From RGIG3077 sp964490175 (GTDB lineage Bacteria > Bacillota > Clostridia > Oscillospirales > Ruminococcaceae), in assembly GCA_964490175.1 (NCBI GenBank), contig CAZBAI010000011.1, positions 1 through 56,557 of the forward strand: DNA of 56,557 nucleotides, given 5' to 3'. Position numbers and translations under genes: made by a program. This document shows positions 41,350 through 50,196 of the stretch, one piece after another. The stretch's first letter is position 1; each line of letters opens with the position of its first letter. Under the pieces are notes generated by a model. The model did no database searches. It was not told the origin of the DNA and was given only the letters and a program-made list of their open reading frames with translations.

Positions 41350-42060
41350 TTATTCCAATGGATGTTTTATAATCTGATTGCTGTTTCTCGGATATCTGCT
41401 CGAAATTTGCAAGATTTTTCGTGAAATAATTATTCTTCTCGAATCGCCGTTAGGCAATGTATAATCATTTTGTCCGTAAACTTCACTTCCAAGTTCGGCA
41501 AAAACTTTTTTCTTTTCAAAAGCGTCCTCGGAAGGTCCTTTCAGCGCAATAAAATTGCCGCCGACCTTTACAAAAGGCAAACAATATTCACAAAGCAATG
41601 ACAACGGGGCTACAGCTCTTGCAACACAAAAATCATATTTTTCTCTGTATTTTTCTGATTTTGCCGCATTTTCGGCTCTGTCAGTAACAATATCAGCCGA
41701 AATATCAAGCTCGGCGGTCAATATTTTCAAAAAATCAGTACGTTTTTTCAAACTGTCAAGCAAAGTAATTTTCAAATCAGGGCGATAGAGTTTCATGGGA
41801 ATAAGCGGAAAACCCGCACCACTTCCGATGTCTATAACCGAAGCATTTTCGGGAAAATCCAGCACAGTGCACACAATCATCGAATCAAGAAAATGCTTAA
41901 TATACATTTCATCCGGCGACATAATAGCTGTCAGATTGATTTTTTTATTGTATTCGGTTAAAATTTCGGCATATAAATCAAGCTTTTTGTAAAGCTCTTT
42001 ATCAAGCTTAATTCCGCACATTTCCGAAATTTCAATCAATTCACCATATTCTCTAAGCAT
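41350..42060 (-). CDS. rsmG: 16S rRNA (guanine527-N7)-methyltransferase
   Basis: 236 residues. The RsmG helical N-domain is followed by the SAM-binding VIDIGSGAGFPLIPMKLYRPDLKITLLDSLKKRTDFL, and VARAVAPLSLLCEYCLPFVKVGG is family-typical. It methylates G527 of 16S rRNA. The ATG at 42060 is spaced correctly from GGAGAT; a TTG eight codons upstream overlaps mnmG. It starts 4 bases after the mnmG stop. Confidence 0.95.
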   Translation of the reverse strand: MLREYGELIEISEMCGIKLDKELYKKLDLYAEILTEYNKKINLTAIMSPDEMYIKHFLDSMIVCTVLDFPENASVIDIGSGAGFPLIPMKLYRPDLKITLLDSLKKRTDFLKILTAELDISADIVTDRAENAAKSEKYREKYDFCVARAVAPLSLLCEYCLPFVKVGGNFIALKGPSEDAFEKKKVFAELGSEVYGQNDYTLPNGDSRRIIISRKILQISSRYPRNSNQIIKHPLE

Positions 42061-42064
42061 AAAA

Positions 42065-43939
42065 TTATCTCCAATTTTGTTCAAAATAAACCATCAAAAC
42101 CGTAATATCAGCAGGGGAAACGCCTGTTATTCTCGATGCTTGACCTATGTTATGCGGTGCAAGCTTTGTCAGCTTTTCGGCAGCTTCAAGGCGTAGTCCC
42201 TTGATTTGCGCATAATCAAAATCTTCGGGGAGTATTTTCTCTTCAAGTTTTTTCATTCTTTCAACCAAATCAAGTTGTTTTTCAATATAGCCTTTATACT
42301 TAATTTGCAATTCAACCTGCTCGCAAACATCTTCCGGAAGCTGCGGTCTGAATTTGTCAAAAGGCTTTAAATCATTATATCCGAGTTGCGGACGCCTAAT
42401 TAAATCTGCCAATTTCGTTCCGGTTGAAAGCGCCGATGTGCCTTCTTTAAGCAAAAATTCGTTTATAGACTCATCAGGCGCAATATTTGTGTGCGAAACT
42501 CTGTCGATTTCGTGATTGATTTTGCTGATTTTATCACACAATGCGTCATATTCGGCTTTTGAAACAAGTCCTATTTCATATCCCAAAGGCACAAGCCTTA
42601 AATCCGCATTATCCTGCCGCAAAATCAAACGGTATTCACTGCGTGAAGTCATCATTCTGTAAGGGTCGGAAACGCCTTTTGTGACAAGATCGTCAATCAA
42701 AGTGCCTATATATGACTGTGAACGCTCAAAAATTATCGGCTGTAATCCTTTAATTTTCCTTGCAGCGTTGATTCCTGCAACAAGACCCTGTGCCGCAGCC
42801 TCTTCGTATCCCGAACTGCCGTTAAACTGCCCTGCACCGTAAAGTCCGCTGATTTTTTTAAATTCCAAGCTCAATTTCAACTCGGTAGAATCACAGCAAT
42901 CGTATTCAATTGCATAAGCAGGGCGCATTATTTCAACATTTTCCAAGCCTTTAACGGTACGCAAAAAAGCAAGCTGAACATCCTCAGGCAACGAAGATGA
43001 CATTCCCTGCAAATAATATTCATCTGTATCAAGACCCATAGGTTCAACGAAAATCTGGTGCCTTTCCTTATCGGGAAAACGAACGACTTTGTCCTCGATA
43101 GATGGACAATATCTCGGACCTACGCCCTCGATTCTGCCCGAATATAACGGTGATCTATGCAGATTTTCTCTGATAACTCTATGTGTATTTTCATTTGTAT
43201 ATGTTATGTAACAATCGGCTTTATTTTCTATAATATCCCGAGTTTTAAAGGAAAAAGGCACAATATTTTCATCACCGTGCTGCACTTCCATAGCAGAAAA
43301 ATCAATTGAGCGGCGGTGCACTCTGCATGGCGTTCCGGTTTTAAATCTGCGCAATGTAATGTTCGCCTCGGTAAGACACTTTGAAAGCTGTTTAGGCGGC
43401 AAAACGTTGTCCGGACCGCTTTCGTAATTAACTTCGCCAACGTGAATTTTACCTTTTAAATATGTGCCGGAAGCAATTATTACAGCTTTAACATTATATA
43501 TTGCGCCAAGTGACGTCACAACACCGACAACCTGATTATTTTCAAACAAAATTTGCGCAACTTCAGCCTGCTTAATATGTAAATTCGGCTGATTCTCACA
43601 AACTTTTTTCATATATGAATGATATAAAACCCTGTCAGCCTGCGCCCTCAAGCTGTGAACCGCAGGTCCTTTTCCACGGTTAAGCATTCTTGACTGTATG
43701 CTGCATTTATCGGCAGCTTTGCCCATTTCGCCGCCCAAAGCGTCAATTTCACGCACAAGATGACCCTTTGCAGTGCCGCCGATAGAAGGGTTGCAGGGCA
43801 TATTTGCAATTTGGTCAAGCGAAATCGTAAACATCGCCGTTGAACAGCCAAGCCGTGCGCTAGCAAGAGCGGCTTCAATTCCTGCGTGTCCCGCACCGAT
43901 TACGGCAACATCAAAGCTGCCCATATAATACTTTTCCAA
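42065..43939 (-). CDS. mnmG: tRNA uridine-5-carboxymethylaminomethyl synthesis protein MnmG (GidA)
   Basis: 624 residues, full length. The FAD-binding start DVAVIGAGHAGIEAALASARLG, then NPSIGGTAKGHLVREIDALGGEMG, and the C-terminal YKGYIEKQ with HNIGQASRITGVSPADITVLMVYF are canonical. With MnmE it modifies U34 of tRNAs. The start is read as TTG at 43939, because AGGAG lies 9 bases upstream of it and the next ATG is about 24 bases away from it. It begins 16 bases after mnmE. Confidence 0.96.
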   Translation of the reverse strand: MEKYYMGSFDVAVIGAGHAGIEAALASARLGCSTAMFTISLDQIANMPCNPSIGGTAKGHLVREIDALGGEMGKAADKCSIQSRMLNRGKGPAVHSLRAQADRVLYHSYMKKVCENQPNLHIKQAEVAQILFENNQVVGVVTSLGAIYNVKAVIIASGTYLKGKIHVGEVNYESGPDNVLPPKQLSKCLTEANITLRRFKTGTPCRVHRRSIDFSAMEVQHGDENIVPFSFKTRDIIENKADCYITYTNENTHRVIRENLHRSPLYSGRIEGVGPRYCPSIEDKVVRFPDKERHQIFVEPMGLDTDEYYLQGMSSSLPEDVQLAFLRTVKGLENVEIMRPAYAIEYDCCDSTELKLSLEFKKISGLYGAGQFNGSSGYEEAAAQGLVAGINAARKIKGLQPIIFERSQSYIGTLIDDLVTKGVSDPYRMMTSRSEYRLILRQDNADLRLVPLGYEIGLVSKAEYDALCDKISKINHEIDRVSHTNIAPDESINEFLLKEGTSALSTGTKLADLIRRPQLGYNDLKPFDKFRPQLPEDVCEQVELQIKYKGYIEKQLDLVERMKKLEEKILPEDFDYAQIKGLRLEAAEKLTKLAPHNIGQASRITGVSPADITVLMVYFEQNWR

Positions 43940-43955
43940 AATTTATCTCTCCTAT

Positions 43956-45323
43956 TTATTTACCTACGCAAAAACGTGAAAATACTTCATTCACAACATT
44001 TTCACTAAGTGATTCACCTTTGAGCTTTGCAATTTCCTCGGCAGCTTCTTCAATAAGTACCGTCAAAATGTCATATGTCATATTTTCACGTGCGGCACTC
44101 AAAGCATTTTCAAGAGCATTTTTCGCATTTACAGCACAAGCCCACTGCCTTTGATTTGCAATAATTCCATTTGAAAAATTGATTTTTCCGAGCGAAAACA
44201 TATTTTCAATCATATTTATAAGAGTATCCGTACCGCAATTGTTTGCCGCCGAAATTTCAACAACATTTTCAAATTTTTCTTTAAAATAATCAATATTAAG
44301 TTTCCTTACACAATCGGTTTTGTTAATGATAATTATTGAATTTTTATTCATTATTTTGGATAATAATTCATTATCTTCATCATCAAGGGGACGTGAATAA
44401 TCAAAAACCGCAAGCACAAGTTCGGCATTATCAAGCTTTTTTTCGGCAATTTTTACGCCAACGCTCTCGACATAATCAGCAGTATTATGCATACCTGCGG
44501 TATCGCTCAACCGCAAAGTAACATTTCCAAGGCGCACGCTTTCTTCAACGCAATCTCTGGTTGTGCCGGCAAATTCACTTACAATACTGCGCTCAAATCC
44601 GCTTAAAATGTTCATCAATGTCGATTTTCCGACATTCGGCTTGCCTACAATTACCGTGTCAATTCCGTTTCTTATTATTTTGCCGTAATCATATGTTGAA
44701 ACAAGCTGCGAAAGATTTTCCAATATCTCATTCAAGCGATTTTTCAACGCATCATGGTCAAGTTCCGGCAAATCCTCCTCGGGAAAATCCGCCCACGCCG
44801 CCAAATCACCGAGAATTTTTGTCAACTGATCGGAAATACTCTCAATTCTTCTAAATAAAGCACCCTCATGCAATGAATTTGCGTATTTTAACTCATTTTC
44901 ACTCTCTGCTGAAATTATATCTATAACCGATTCGGCACGTGTCAGATCCATTTTTCCGTTTAAAAACGCTCTTTTTGTAAATTCACCGCCCGAAGCAGCC
45001 ACAGCGCCCGACATCAAGCAGGCACGCAAAACTTGTTGAGTGACATATACACCGCCGTGACATGATATTTCAACCATATTCTCCCCGGTATAGCTCTTCG
45101 GAGCTTTAAACACCGTCAAAACACATTCATCTAAAGTTTTCTCATCAAAAACTATATGCCCGAATGTGCAGGTATAACCGTTCATTTTGCTGGGAATTTT
45201 GCCGTTTGCCGACCTAAATATCCTGTCTGCAATGGCAAATGCCTTGTCACCCGATATTCTCACAACGGAAATTCCACTGTTCATCATCGCTGTTGATATT
45301 GCGGCGATTGTGTTATTACTCAA
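43956..45323 (-). CDS. mnmE: tRNA modification GTPase MnmE (TrmE)
   Basis: 455 residues. The N-terminal tetrahydrofolate-binding domain starts NNTIAAIST. A helical domain and inserted G domain follow (GKPNVGKSTLMN, EFAGTTRD, DTAGMH, NKTD), and the C-terminus ends with the catalytic FCVGK (CxGK). The TTG at 45323 is preferred: AGGTG sits 6 bases ahead, and the family normally starts just before NDTIAA. A GTG three codons upstream overlaps that ribosome site. Confidence 0.93.
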   Translation of the reverse strand: MSNNTIAAISTAMMNSGISVVRISGDKAFAIADRIFRSANGKIPSKMNGYTCTFGHIVFDEKTLDECVLTVFKAPKSYTGENMVEISCHGGVYVTQQVLRACLMSGAVAASGGEFTKRAFLNGKMDLTRAESVIDIISAESENELKYANSLHEGALFRRIESISDQLTKILGDLAAWADFPEEDLPELDHDALKNRLNEILENLSQLVSTYDYGKIIRNGIDTVIVGKPNVGKSTLMNILSGFERSIVSEFAGTTRDCVEESVRLGNVTLRLSDTAGMHNTADYVESVGVKIAEKKLDNAELVLAVFDYSRPLDDEDNELLSKIMNKNSIIIINKTDCVRKLNIDYFKEKFENVVEISAANNCGTDTLINMIENMFSLGKINFSNGIIANQRQWACAVNAKNALENALSAARENMTYDILTVLIEEAAEEIAKLKGESLSENVVNEVFSRFCVGK

Positions 45324-45332
45324 TATAAACAC

Positions 45333-45424
45333 CTACAAATTGTATTTTTTTAACGATATTTTACTGTATGTAAAAATATAAATTTTACTATTTGTATATT
45401 GTATATAAAATTATACAAATCTAT
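45333..45424. other. AT-only gap upstream of mnmE
   Basis: About 90 bases with very few G or C. Many short TATA-like boxes are present, and several could act as the mnmE promoter on the minus strand; no -35/-10 pair stands out. Confidence 0.4.
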
Positions 45425-45459
45425 ATTAAAATACGGCTACGAAACTTTCGCAGCCGTAT
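45425..45459 (-). terminator. Terminator of the rpmH-rnpA-yidD-yidC-jag operon
   Basis: ATACGGCT and AGCCGTAT plus CGAAA/TTTCG form a 13-bp stem with one mismatch. On the minus strand ATTTTAATAT follows. It begins 13 bases past the jag stop and separates the operon from mnmE. Confidence 0.8.
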
Positions 45460-45472
45460 AATTCTTTACAAA

Positions 45473-46276
45473 TTAAAATTCGATTTTTCCATAAAGACCG
45501 GCGTTAAGATTGTCCTCCGGCTTGGGACGTTTATAATCCTTTTCAAAGCTTGTTTTCAAATCGAGTGATTTCGGTTCAAAATTTTCCTTGCGCTTTTTAT
45601 CTCTTGAATCACGGTTAAAATTACGGTTTCTTCCGTTATCGTGACGTCGATTTGAAGAATGTCTGGGATTATCCGAAGAAATAATTACCTTTCTGTAAGG
45701 TTCTTCACCCACAGAGCGTGAATTTACACCTTCAATTTCGGAAACGGCAGAATGAATAATCCTGCGCTCATAGGGATTCATCGGTTCAAGAGTTGCGGAA
45801 TAACCTGTTTTAATAACATTTTTCGCAATCTTGTTAGCAAGCTCTATAAGAATATTCTTTCTCTTTTCACGATATCCCTTGCTGTCAACAGTAATACGAT
45901 AATAATCCTTTTGACCTTTATTGCAGACCATTGAAGCCAAATATTGAATAGCGTCGAGAGTTTCTCCGCGTTTTCCGATAATAGTTCCGGCGCATTCGCC
46001 TTCAAGGGTAATTACAGCGCCCTCATCGTTTTCTTCAATTTGCGCAGTCATTTCAAGTCCCATTTTTTCCGTAATCGAAAGAATATAGTCCCTTGCGATT
46101 TCCGCACGTGAAGGCTCAAAGCTTGCCTCTAATTTTGCTGTACCTCTCATTCCGAACAAACCTTTTTTAGGCTCTTCGATAACGTTGAAAGTAATTCTTT
46201 CCTGCTCAACGCCAAATTCGGCTGCTGCGGCATTCTTTGCTTCTTCAACGGTTTTTGCTTCAAAAATTTTGACCAT
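45473..46276 (-). CDS. jag: Jag/KhpB RNA-binding protein
   Basis: 267 residues in three domains. Jag_N comes first (about 1-50, FEAKTVEEAKNAAAAEFGVEQERITFNVIEEPKKGLFG). A KH domain carries the GxxG loop GTIIGKRGETLDAIQYL. An R3H domain contains RRIIHSAVSEIEGVNSRSVGEEPYRKVII. A basic Arg/Asn/Lys tail of about 60 residues follows. It acts with KhpA on mRNA and cell elongation. Of two ATGs, the one at 46276 has GGAG at spacing 9; the other abuts it. Confidence 0.93.
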   Translation of the reverse strand: MVKIFEAKTVEEAKNAAAAEFGVEQERITFNVIEEPKKGLFGMRGTAKLEASFEPSRAEIARDYILSITEKMGLEMTAQIEENDEGAVITLEGECAGTIIGKRGETLDAIQYLASMVCNKGQKDYYRITVDSKGYREKRKNILIELANKIAKNVIKTGYSATLEPMNPYERRIIHSAVSEIEGVNSRSVGEEPYRKVIISSDNPRHSSNRRHDNGRNRNFNRDSRDKKRKENFEPKSLDLKTSFEKDYKRPKPEDNLNAGLYGKIEF

Positions 46277-46333
46277 AAAAATCATCTCCTATATATTTTT
46301 CATTTGCCTGACAAATGAATAAAAATACAAAAA

Positions 46334-47518
46334 TCATTCTTCCTCATAATCATCGCCGTATTTTTCCGCCATACGTTTTCTTGCGTCGTTTATAAGCTTT
46401 CTGTTATAAGCCTGCAATTCCGAGCGTGACATTTTCTTTTCATCGTCATTAGCGCCTCTTTTCGATGAAACGCCGTTTTGCTCTTCAAGCAATTTGCGCT
46501 GCTCTTCAAGCATAATTTCAAATCTGCTCGGTTTTTTATTTTTTGCTTTGATTTTATCTTTTTCTATAATTGCGTCAACACGTTTCGGAGTGTAATACAA
46601 ATAAAGGAAAATCGTTATCATAAAGGAGAAAAGCGACGAACAAAGCCAATAAAAACCTACGCCGGCAGGGAAAGAAAGTGCCAAATACACAGAGAAAAGC
46701 GGCATTATATAAAGCATAATGTTCATACATCCCATTCCCTGCATTGCTTCGGGATTATTTTTTCTTTGACGATATTGGGTATAAATCGTCATAATAATCT
46801 GCACAAGTCCGGAAAGGATCGGAATCATCGCAAGAGCAATCGCAGCTGCATTCCAAGTTTCGGGTTTAAAGGTCGGTGTCTGACTCAAATCAATACCCAA
46901 AAATGTATTTGTCGAACCAAATTCATTAACCTTATTAAAAAAGTCGGCAAATTTTTCACCGAAAATATCACTGCAAAGTTCGGGATTTTTTGAAAGCTTT
47001 ATAATTTCAAGTTCGGGACGGTTTTTCAAGTTTGAAGCCGTAATTCCGAAATTTTGCAATTCATCGGCATATTTTGCGAGATTTGCGTCATATCCCGATT
47101 TTCCCTCCGCTATAAATACGGTGGTTAAAATGTTTGTAACTTCGCTTATAATCGATTTTGAATATTTAATAATATGCGTTATCGGTCTGTATACAACATC
47201 CAAAACGCCGAAAAGAATCGGAAATTGTATAAGGAGAGTAGTACATCCGGAAAACTGATTATAGCCCTCTTCCTTATAAAGTTTTTGTTGTTCCTCCAAA
47301 AGCTTTTCCTGATTATTTGCATATTGTTTTCTTAGCTGATTAAGCTTAGGAGTGAGTTTTGACATTTTTGCCGAGCTTATATGTGATTTTCTTGTCCAAT
47401 AATACATAATAAGCTTTGTGAATATTGTAAAAAGTACAATCGAAAGACCGTAATTTCCGCAAATATTATAAATAAAGCGCATTACGGGTCCCAATATTGA
47501 ACCAAACAGCTTTTCCAA
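46334..47518 (-). CDS. yidC: Membrane protein insertase YidC (Oxa1 family)
   Basis: 394 residues. The Oxa1/YidC core has LSIVLFTIFTKLIMYYWTRKSHISSAKM (hydrophilic groove helix), then the cytoplasmic hairpin LTPKLNQLRKQYANNQEKLLEEQQKLYKEEGYN and QFPILFGVLDVVYRPITH. Between the second and third core helices is an extra soluble segment of about 90 residues (roughly 135-215), longer than in Bacillus. The C-terminus is a Lys/Glu-rich tail. The start is TTG at 47518, with GAGAGG 8 bases upstream. Confidence 0.92.
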   Translation of the reverse strand: MEKLFGSILGPVMRFIYNICGNYGLSIVLFTIFTKLIMYYWTRKSHISSAKMSKLTPKLNQLRKQYANNQEKLLEEQQKLYKEEGYNQFSGCTTLLIQFPILFGVLDVVYRPITHIIKYSKSIISEVTNILTTVFIAEGKSGYDANLAKYADELQNFGITASNLKNRPELEIIKLSKNPELCSDIFGEKFADFFNKVNEFGSTNTFLGIDLSQTPTFKPETWNAAAIALAMIPILSGLVQIIMTIYTQYRQRKNNPEAMQGMGCMNIMLYIMPLFSVYLALSFPAGVGFYWLCSSLFSFMITIFLYLYYTPKRVDAIIEKDKIKAKNKKPSRFEIMLEEQRKLLEEQNGVSSKRGANDDEKKMSRSELQAYNRKLINDARKRMAEKYGDDYEEE

Positions 47519-47534
47519 ATGTATATCCTCTCAA

Positions 47535-47804
47535 TCATTCCTTATTATTTTGTTCTGTATATTTCTTTCTTGAAAATATCGAAAATTCCTGCGGAACGGG
47601 ATCAAAACCGCCTTTAAAAAGGGGATTGCATCTAAAAAACCTTTTTAAAGCAAGATATAATCCTTTAAATGCGCCGAACCTTTCAATCGCTTCATATGCA
47701 TAGGCAGAGCAACTCGGATAAAACCTACAAGTAGGGTACATTTTCAAGGAAGAAATATTCTTTTGATAAAATTTTATCATTTTCAAAAAAATTTTTTTCA
47801 TCAT
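47535..47804 (-). CDS. yidD: Membrane protein insertion efficiency factor YidD
   Basis: 89 residues with the full YidD signature: YPTCRFYPSCSAYAYEAIERFGAFKGLYLALKRFFRCNPLFKGGFDPVP. An amphipathic N-terminal helix precedes it. It overlaps rnpA by 4 bases and precedes yidC by 16, consistent with translational coupling. Confidence 0.95.
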   Translation of the reverse strand: MMKKIFLKMIKFYQKNISSLKMYPTCRFYPSCSAYAYEAIERFGAFKGLYLALKRFFRCNPLFKGGFDPVPQEFSIFSRKKYTEQNNKE

Positions 47805-48139
47805 ATTTCTTTTTCAAGTGCACTTACAAGCGTTTTGCCGATATATTCGCTGAAAACTTGCGATTTCAAATTACAAATTCCGCTTCTTGCAACAATTACT
47901 ATATCAAAACCTATGGGAAGTTTTAATTCATTTTCCCTATAAGCCTGCCTGATTATGCGCTTTGCCCTGTTTCTGTGCACGGAATTTCCTATTTTTTTTC
48001 CCGCAGTGATTCCCAAACGGTTAAAAGGACATTTATTCGCCTTGTAATAAATGACGGCATTATCCGAAAAAAGTTTTTTTCCCCGCCTGTAAAGGTAAAG
48101 AAACGAGGAATTTTCATTTATAATTTTTGTATAATACAT
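47801..48139 (-). CDS. rnpA: Ribonuclease P protein component
   Basis: 112 residues. YRRGKKLFSDNAVIYY, RLGITAGKKIGNSVHRNRAKRIIRQAYREN and FDIVIVARSG are the RNR and surrounding motifs of RnpA. The N-terminus is slightly shorter than usual. It lies 81 bases after rpmH with a hairpin between. Confidence 0.95.
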   Translation of the reverse strand: MYYTKIINENSSFLYLYRRGKKLFSDNAVIYYKANKCPFNRLGITAGKKIGNSVHRNRAKRIIRQAYRENELKLPIGFDIVIVARSGICNLKSQVFSEYIGKTLVSALEKEI

Positions 48140-48176
48140 AATTTACCGTCTGATTGATTATTGCTGAAAATACAAG

Positions 48177-48203
48177 AAAAGACCACATTAAAATTATGTG
48201 GTC
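48177..48203 (-). terminator. Attenuator-like hairpin between rpmH and rnpA
   Basis: GACCACAT and ATGTGGTC pair around a 7-base loop, and on the minus strand TTTTCTTGTATTTT follows. Partial termination here would give much more L34 than RnpA message. Confidence 0.6.
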
Positions 48204-48220
48204 TGCTCCCTCAGAAAAAA

Positions 48221-48355
48221 TCAATAACTAAGTCTTGCTCTGTTCTTTGCTCTTCTGCGTGCGAGAACCTTTCTGCCATTCTTAGTAGACATTCTCTTCA
48301 TAAATCCGTGCTCTTTTTTTCTTTGGAGCTTCTTGGGCTGATATGTTCTTTTCAT
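48221..48355 (-). CDS. rpmH: Large ribosomal subunit protein bL34
   Basis: The 44-residue product, MKRTYQPKKLQRKKEHGF continuing to the Arg/Lys-rich end KNRARLSY, matches bL34 over its full length. GAAGGAGG lies 8 bases ahead of the ATG. It is the first gene of the leftward ribosome/membrane-insertion operon next to the origin. Confidence 0.97.
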   Translation of the reverse strand: MKRTYQPKKLQRKKEHGFMKRMSTKNGRKVLARRRAKNRARLSY

Positions 48356-48468
48356 AAATTTTTCCTCCTTCAAAAATTAAATTTAAAATTAAAATTAAAA
48401 TCGGTATATGGTATATGCTAAAACACAAATATTACAAAAAATATCAATCCATAACCCTGCGATAATAC

Positions 48469-48497
48469 AGTATATAATAAACTGTTGTCCGTGTCAA
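48469..48497 (-). promoter_or_regulatory. Promoter of the rpmH operon
   Basis: Minus-strand perfect TTGACA (48492-48497), 17-base spacer, TATACT (48469-48474), about 114 bases before the rpmH ATG. Confidence 0.8.
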
Positions 48498-48730
48498 GTA
48501 TTTTTTCTAAAAATTCACAAATACAACATCTAAAGCGTTTTTCACCACTTCGTTTTTATCATATTTTACAAAAAAATCCTTTAATATCGTTGATAAATCA
48601 TTATTGCCGAAGTCTTTTTAAATTGCGTTTTTAATCATTTTTTGAATACCTTTAAAAAATGTGCTCAAAAAACGCATAATTTTCAATTTCAAATTTTACG
48701 TTAATTTTTCAAAATTTAAGCTGAAAAAGC

Positions 48731-48759
48731 TTGTAAAATCAGAGAATATATGATATAAT
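48731..48759 (+). promoter_or_regulatory. Promoter of dnaA
   Basis: TTGTAA (48731-48736), 17-base spacer, perfect TATAAT (48754-48759). The leader to the ATG is about 75 bases. Confidence 0.7.
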
Positions 48760-48840
48760 GGTATGCGTGTTAAAATAGCTTTAAATCAAGCTTTGTTTAA
48801 ATATTTTTCTTTTGAATTTTTTTCAGAAAGGATTAAAAAA

Positions 48841-50196
48841 ATGGATTCTTTTACGGATTTATTCGAGGTTGTCAAAAATTATTGCCGTGAAATCGGCGGT
48901 GTAGGCGACGTTGCGATGAAATTATGGATAAATTCCTTAGAGCCTGTTGAGTTTAAAAACAACACCGCAATATTTATGGTTCAATCGGAATTTCAAAAAA
49001 CAATAACCCTCAACAATTATGAAAAGCTTCTTCTCGAAGCTTTCAGTGAAACTCTCGGATTCGATGTTGAAATAAAAATCATTATCGAAGACGAACAAAC
49101 GCCGAGCGAGCCTGTTGATATCGATGCTATCGATATCCGCAACAGCGAGCTCGAGCAGAGCTATGAGTATGCAAATTATGATTACACCTTTGATACATTT
49201 ATCGTCGGCAGATCAAATGAATTTGCTTATGCCGCCTGCACTGCCGTTGCGAAAAATATGAATAATAAGGACTATAATCCTTTGTTTATATACGGACCCT
49301 CCGGTTTGGGAAAAACTCATCTTCTCACGGCGATTATGAACGAGATTAAGAAAAAAAATCCCGATATAAACATTATTTTTGTCACTGCCGAAACTTTCGC
49401 AAACGAGCTTATCAGTGCAATTCAAGCTAAAAACACCGCACCTATAAGAGAAAAATTCCGCAAATGCGACCTGCTTTTGCTTGATGACGTTCAATTTTTG
49501 GCGGGAAGAGAAAGTACACAGCTTGAATTTTTCCACACATTTAACGAGCTTTATCAGGCAAACAAACAAATAGTTCTCACTTCCGACCGACCCCCTAAAG
49601 ATATAAAAACCCTTTCCGACCGTTTACGTAATCGTTTTGAATCCGGGCTTATCGCCGATATTTCAATCCCCGATTTTGAAACGAGAATTGCGATTATTAA
49701 CCGTAAAGCCGAGTTGCTTGACATTAAAATTCCAAATGATGTTACCGAATTTATAGCGAACAGGTTAAAGTCCAATATAAGGCAGCTTGAGGGTGCGGTT
49801 AAAAAACTTAAAGCATTAAAGCATCTTGCGGGAAGTCCGCCTTCAATGGCGATGGCTCAAAGCGTTATCAGAGATATTCTTAATGATGACCAGCCCATTC
49901 CCGTTACGGTTGAAAAAATTATAGGCGAGGTAGCAAATATCTACGGCGTTACCCCCGATGATATTCGTTCAAATAAACGTTCTTCACAAATTTCAACCGC
50001 ACGAAAAGTCGCAATATACGTTGTGCGTGAAATCACACAAATGTCACTTGTTTGCATAGGAACGGAATTTGGCGGAAGAGATCATTCAACAATGGTTTAT
50101 GCTATAAACAGCATTGAAGCAAACCTCAGTAAAGACGCACATTTGAAAGAAATCGTTGACGATATTATTAAAAATATCAGAGATAAAAACCGCTGA
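48841..50196 (+). CDS. dnaA: Chromosomal replication initiator DnaA
   Basis: 451 residues. Domain I is at about 1-85, followed by a short acidic linker (domain II). The AAA+ domain III has GPSGLGKTHLL (Walker A), LLLLDDVQF (Walker B) and LSDRLRNRFESGL. Domain IV ends with the DNA-binding signature GGRDHSTMVYAI. Expected DnaA-box contact residues are present (RSNKRSSQISTARKVAIYVVRE). The ATG at 48841 follows AAAGGA; the frame extends 26 codons upstream without a ribosome site. Confidence 0.98.
   Translation: MDSFTDLFEVVKNYCREIGGVGDVAMKLWINSLEPVEFKNNTAIFMVQSEFQKTITLNNYEKLLLEAFSETLGFDVEIKIIIEDEQTPSEPVDIDAIDIRNSELEQSYEYANYDYTFDTFIVGRSNEFAYAACTAVAKNMNNKDYNPLFIYGPSGLGKTHLLTAIMNEIKKKNPDINIIFVTAETFANELISAIQAKNTAPIREKFRKCDLLLLDDVQFLAGRESTQLEFFHTFNELYQANKQIVLTSDRPPKDIKTLSDRLRNRFESGLIADISIPDFETRIAIINRKAELLDIKIPNDVTEFIANRLKSNIRQLEGAVKKLKALKHLAGSPPSMAMAQSVIRDILNDDQPIPVTVEKIIGEVANIYGVTPDDIRSNKRSSQISTARKVAIYVVREITQMSLVCIGTEFGGRDHSTMVYAINSIEANLSKDAHLKEIVDDIIKNIRDKNR

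Larger units (their letters stand above)
48356..48840. other. Divergent rpmH-dnaA intergenic region
   Basis: A 485-bp AT-rich gap between the two divergent origin operons. It holds the rpmH promoter (48469-48497), the dnaA promoter (48731-48759) and an inverted repeat TGCGTTTTT/AAAAACGCA (48624-48676). I see no canonical TTATCCACA box; the nearest are two 7-of-9 matches around 48511-48545. No open frame looks coding. Confidence 0.6.

Noticed and set aside
48500..48560. Canonical DnaA boxes upstream of dnaA
   Set aside because: The best matches to TTATNCACA are 7 of 9 in A/T-rich DNA, not above chance expectation.
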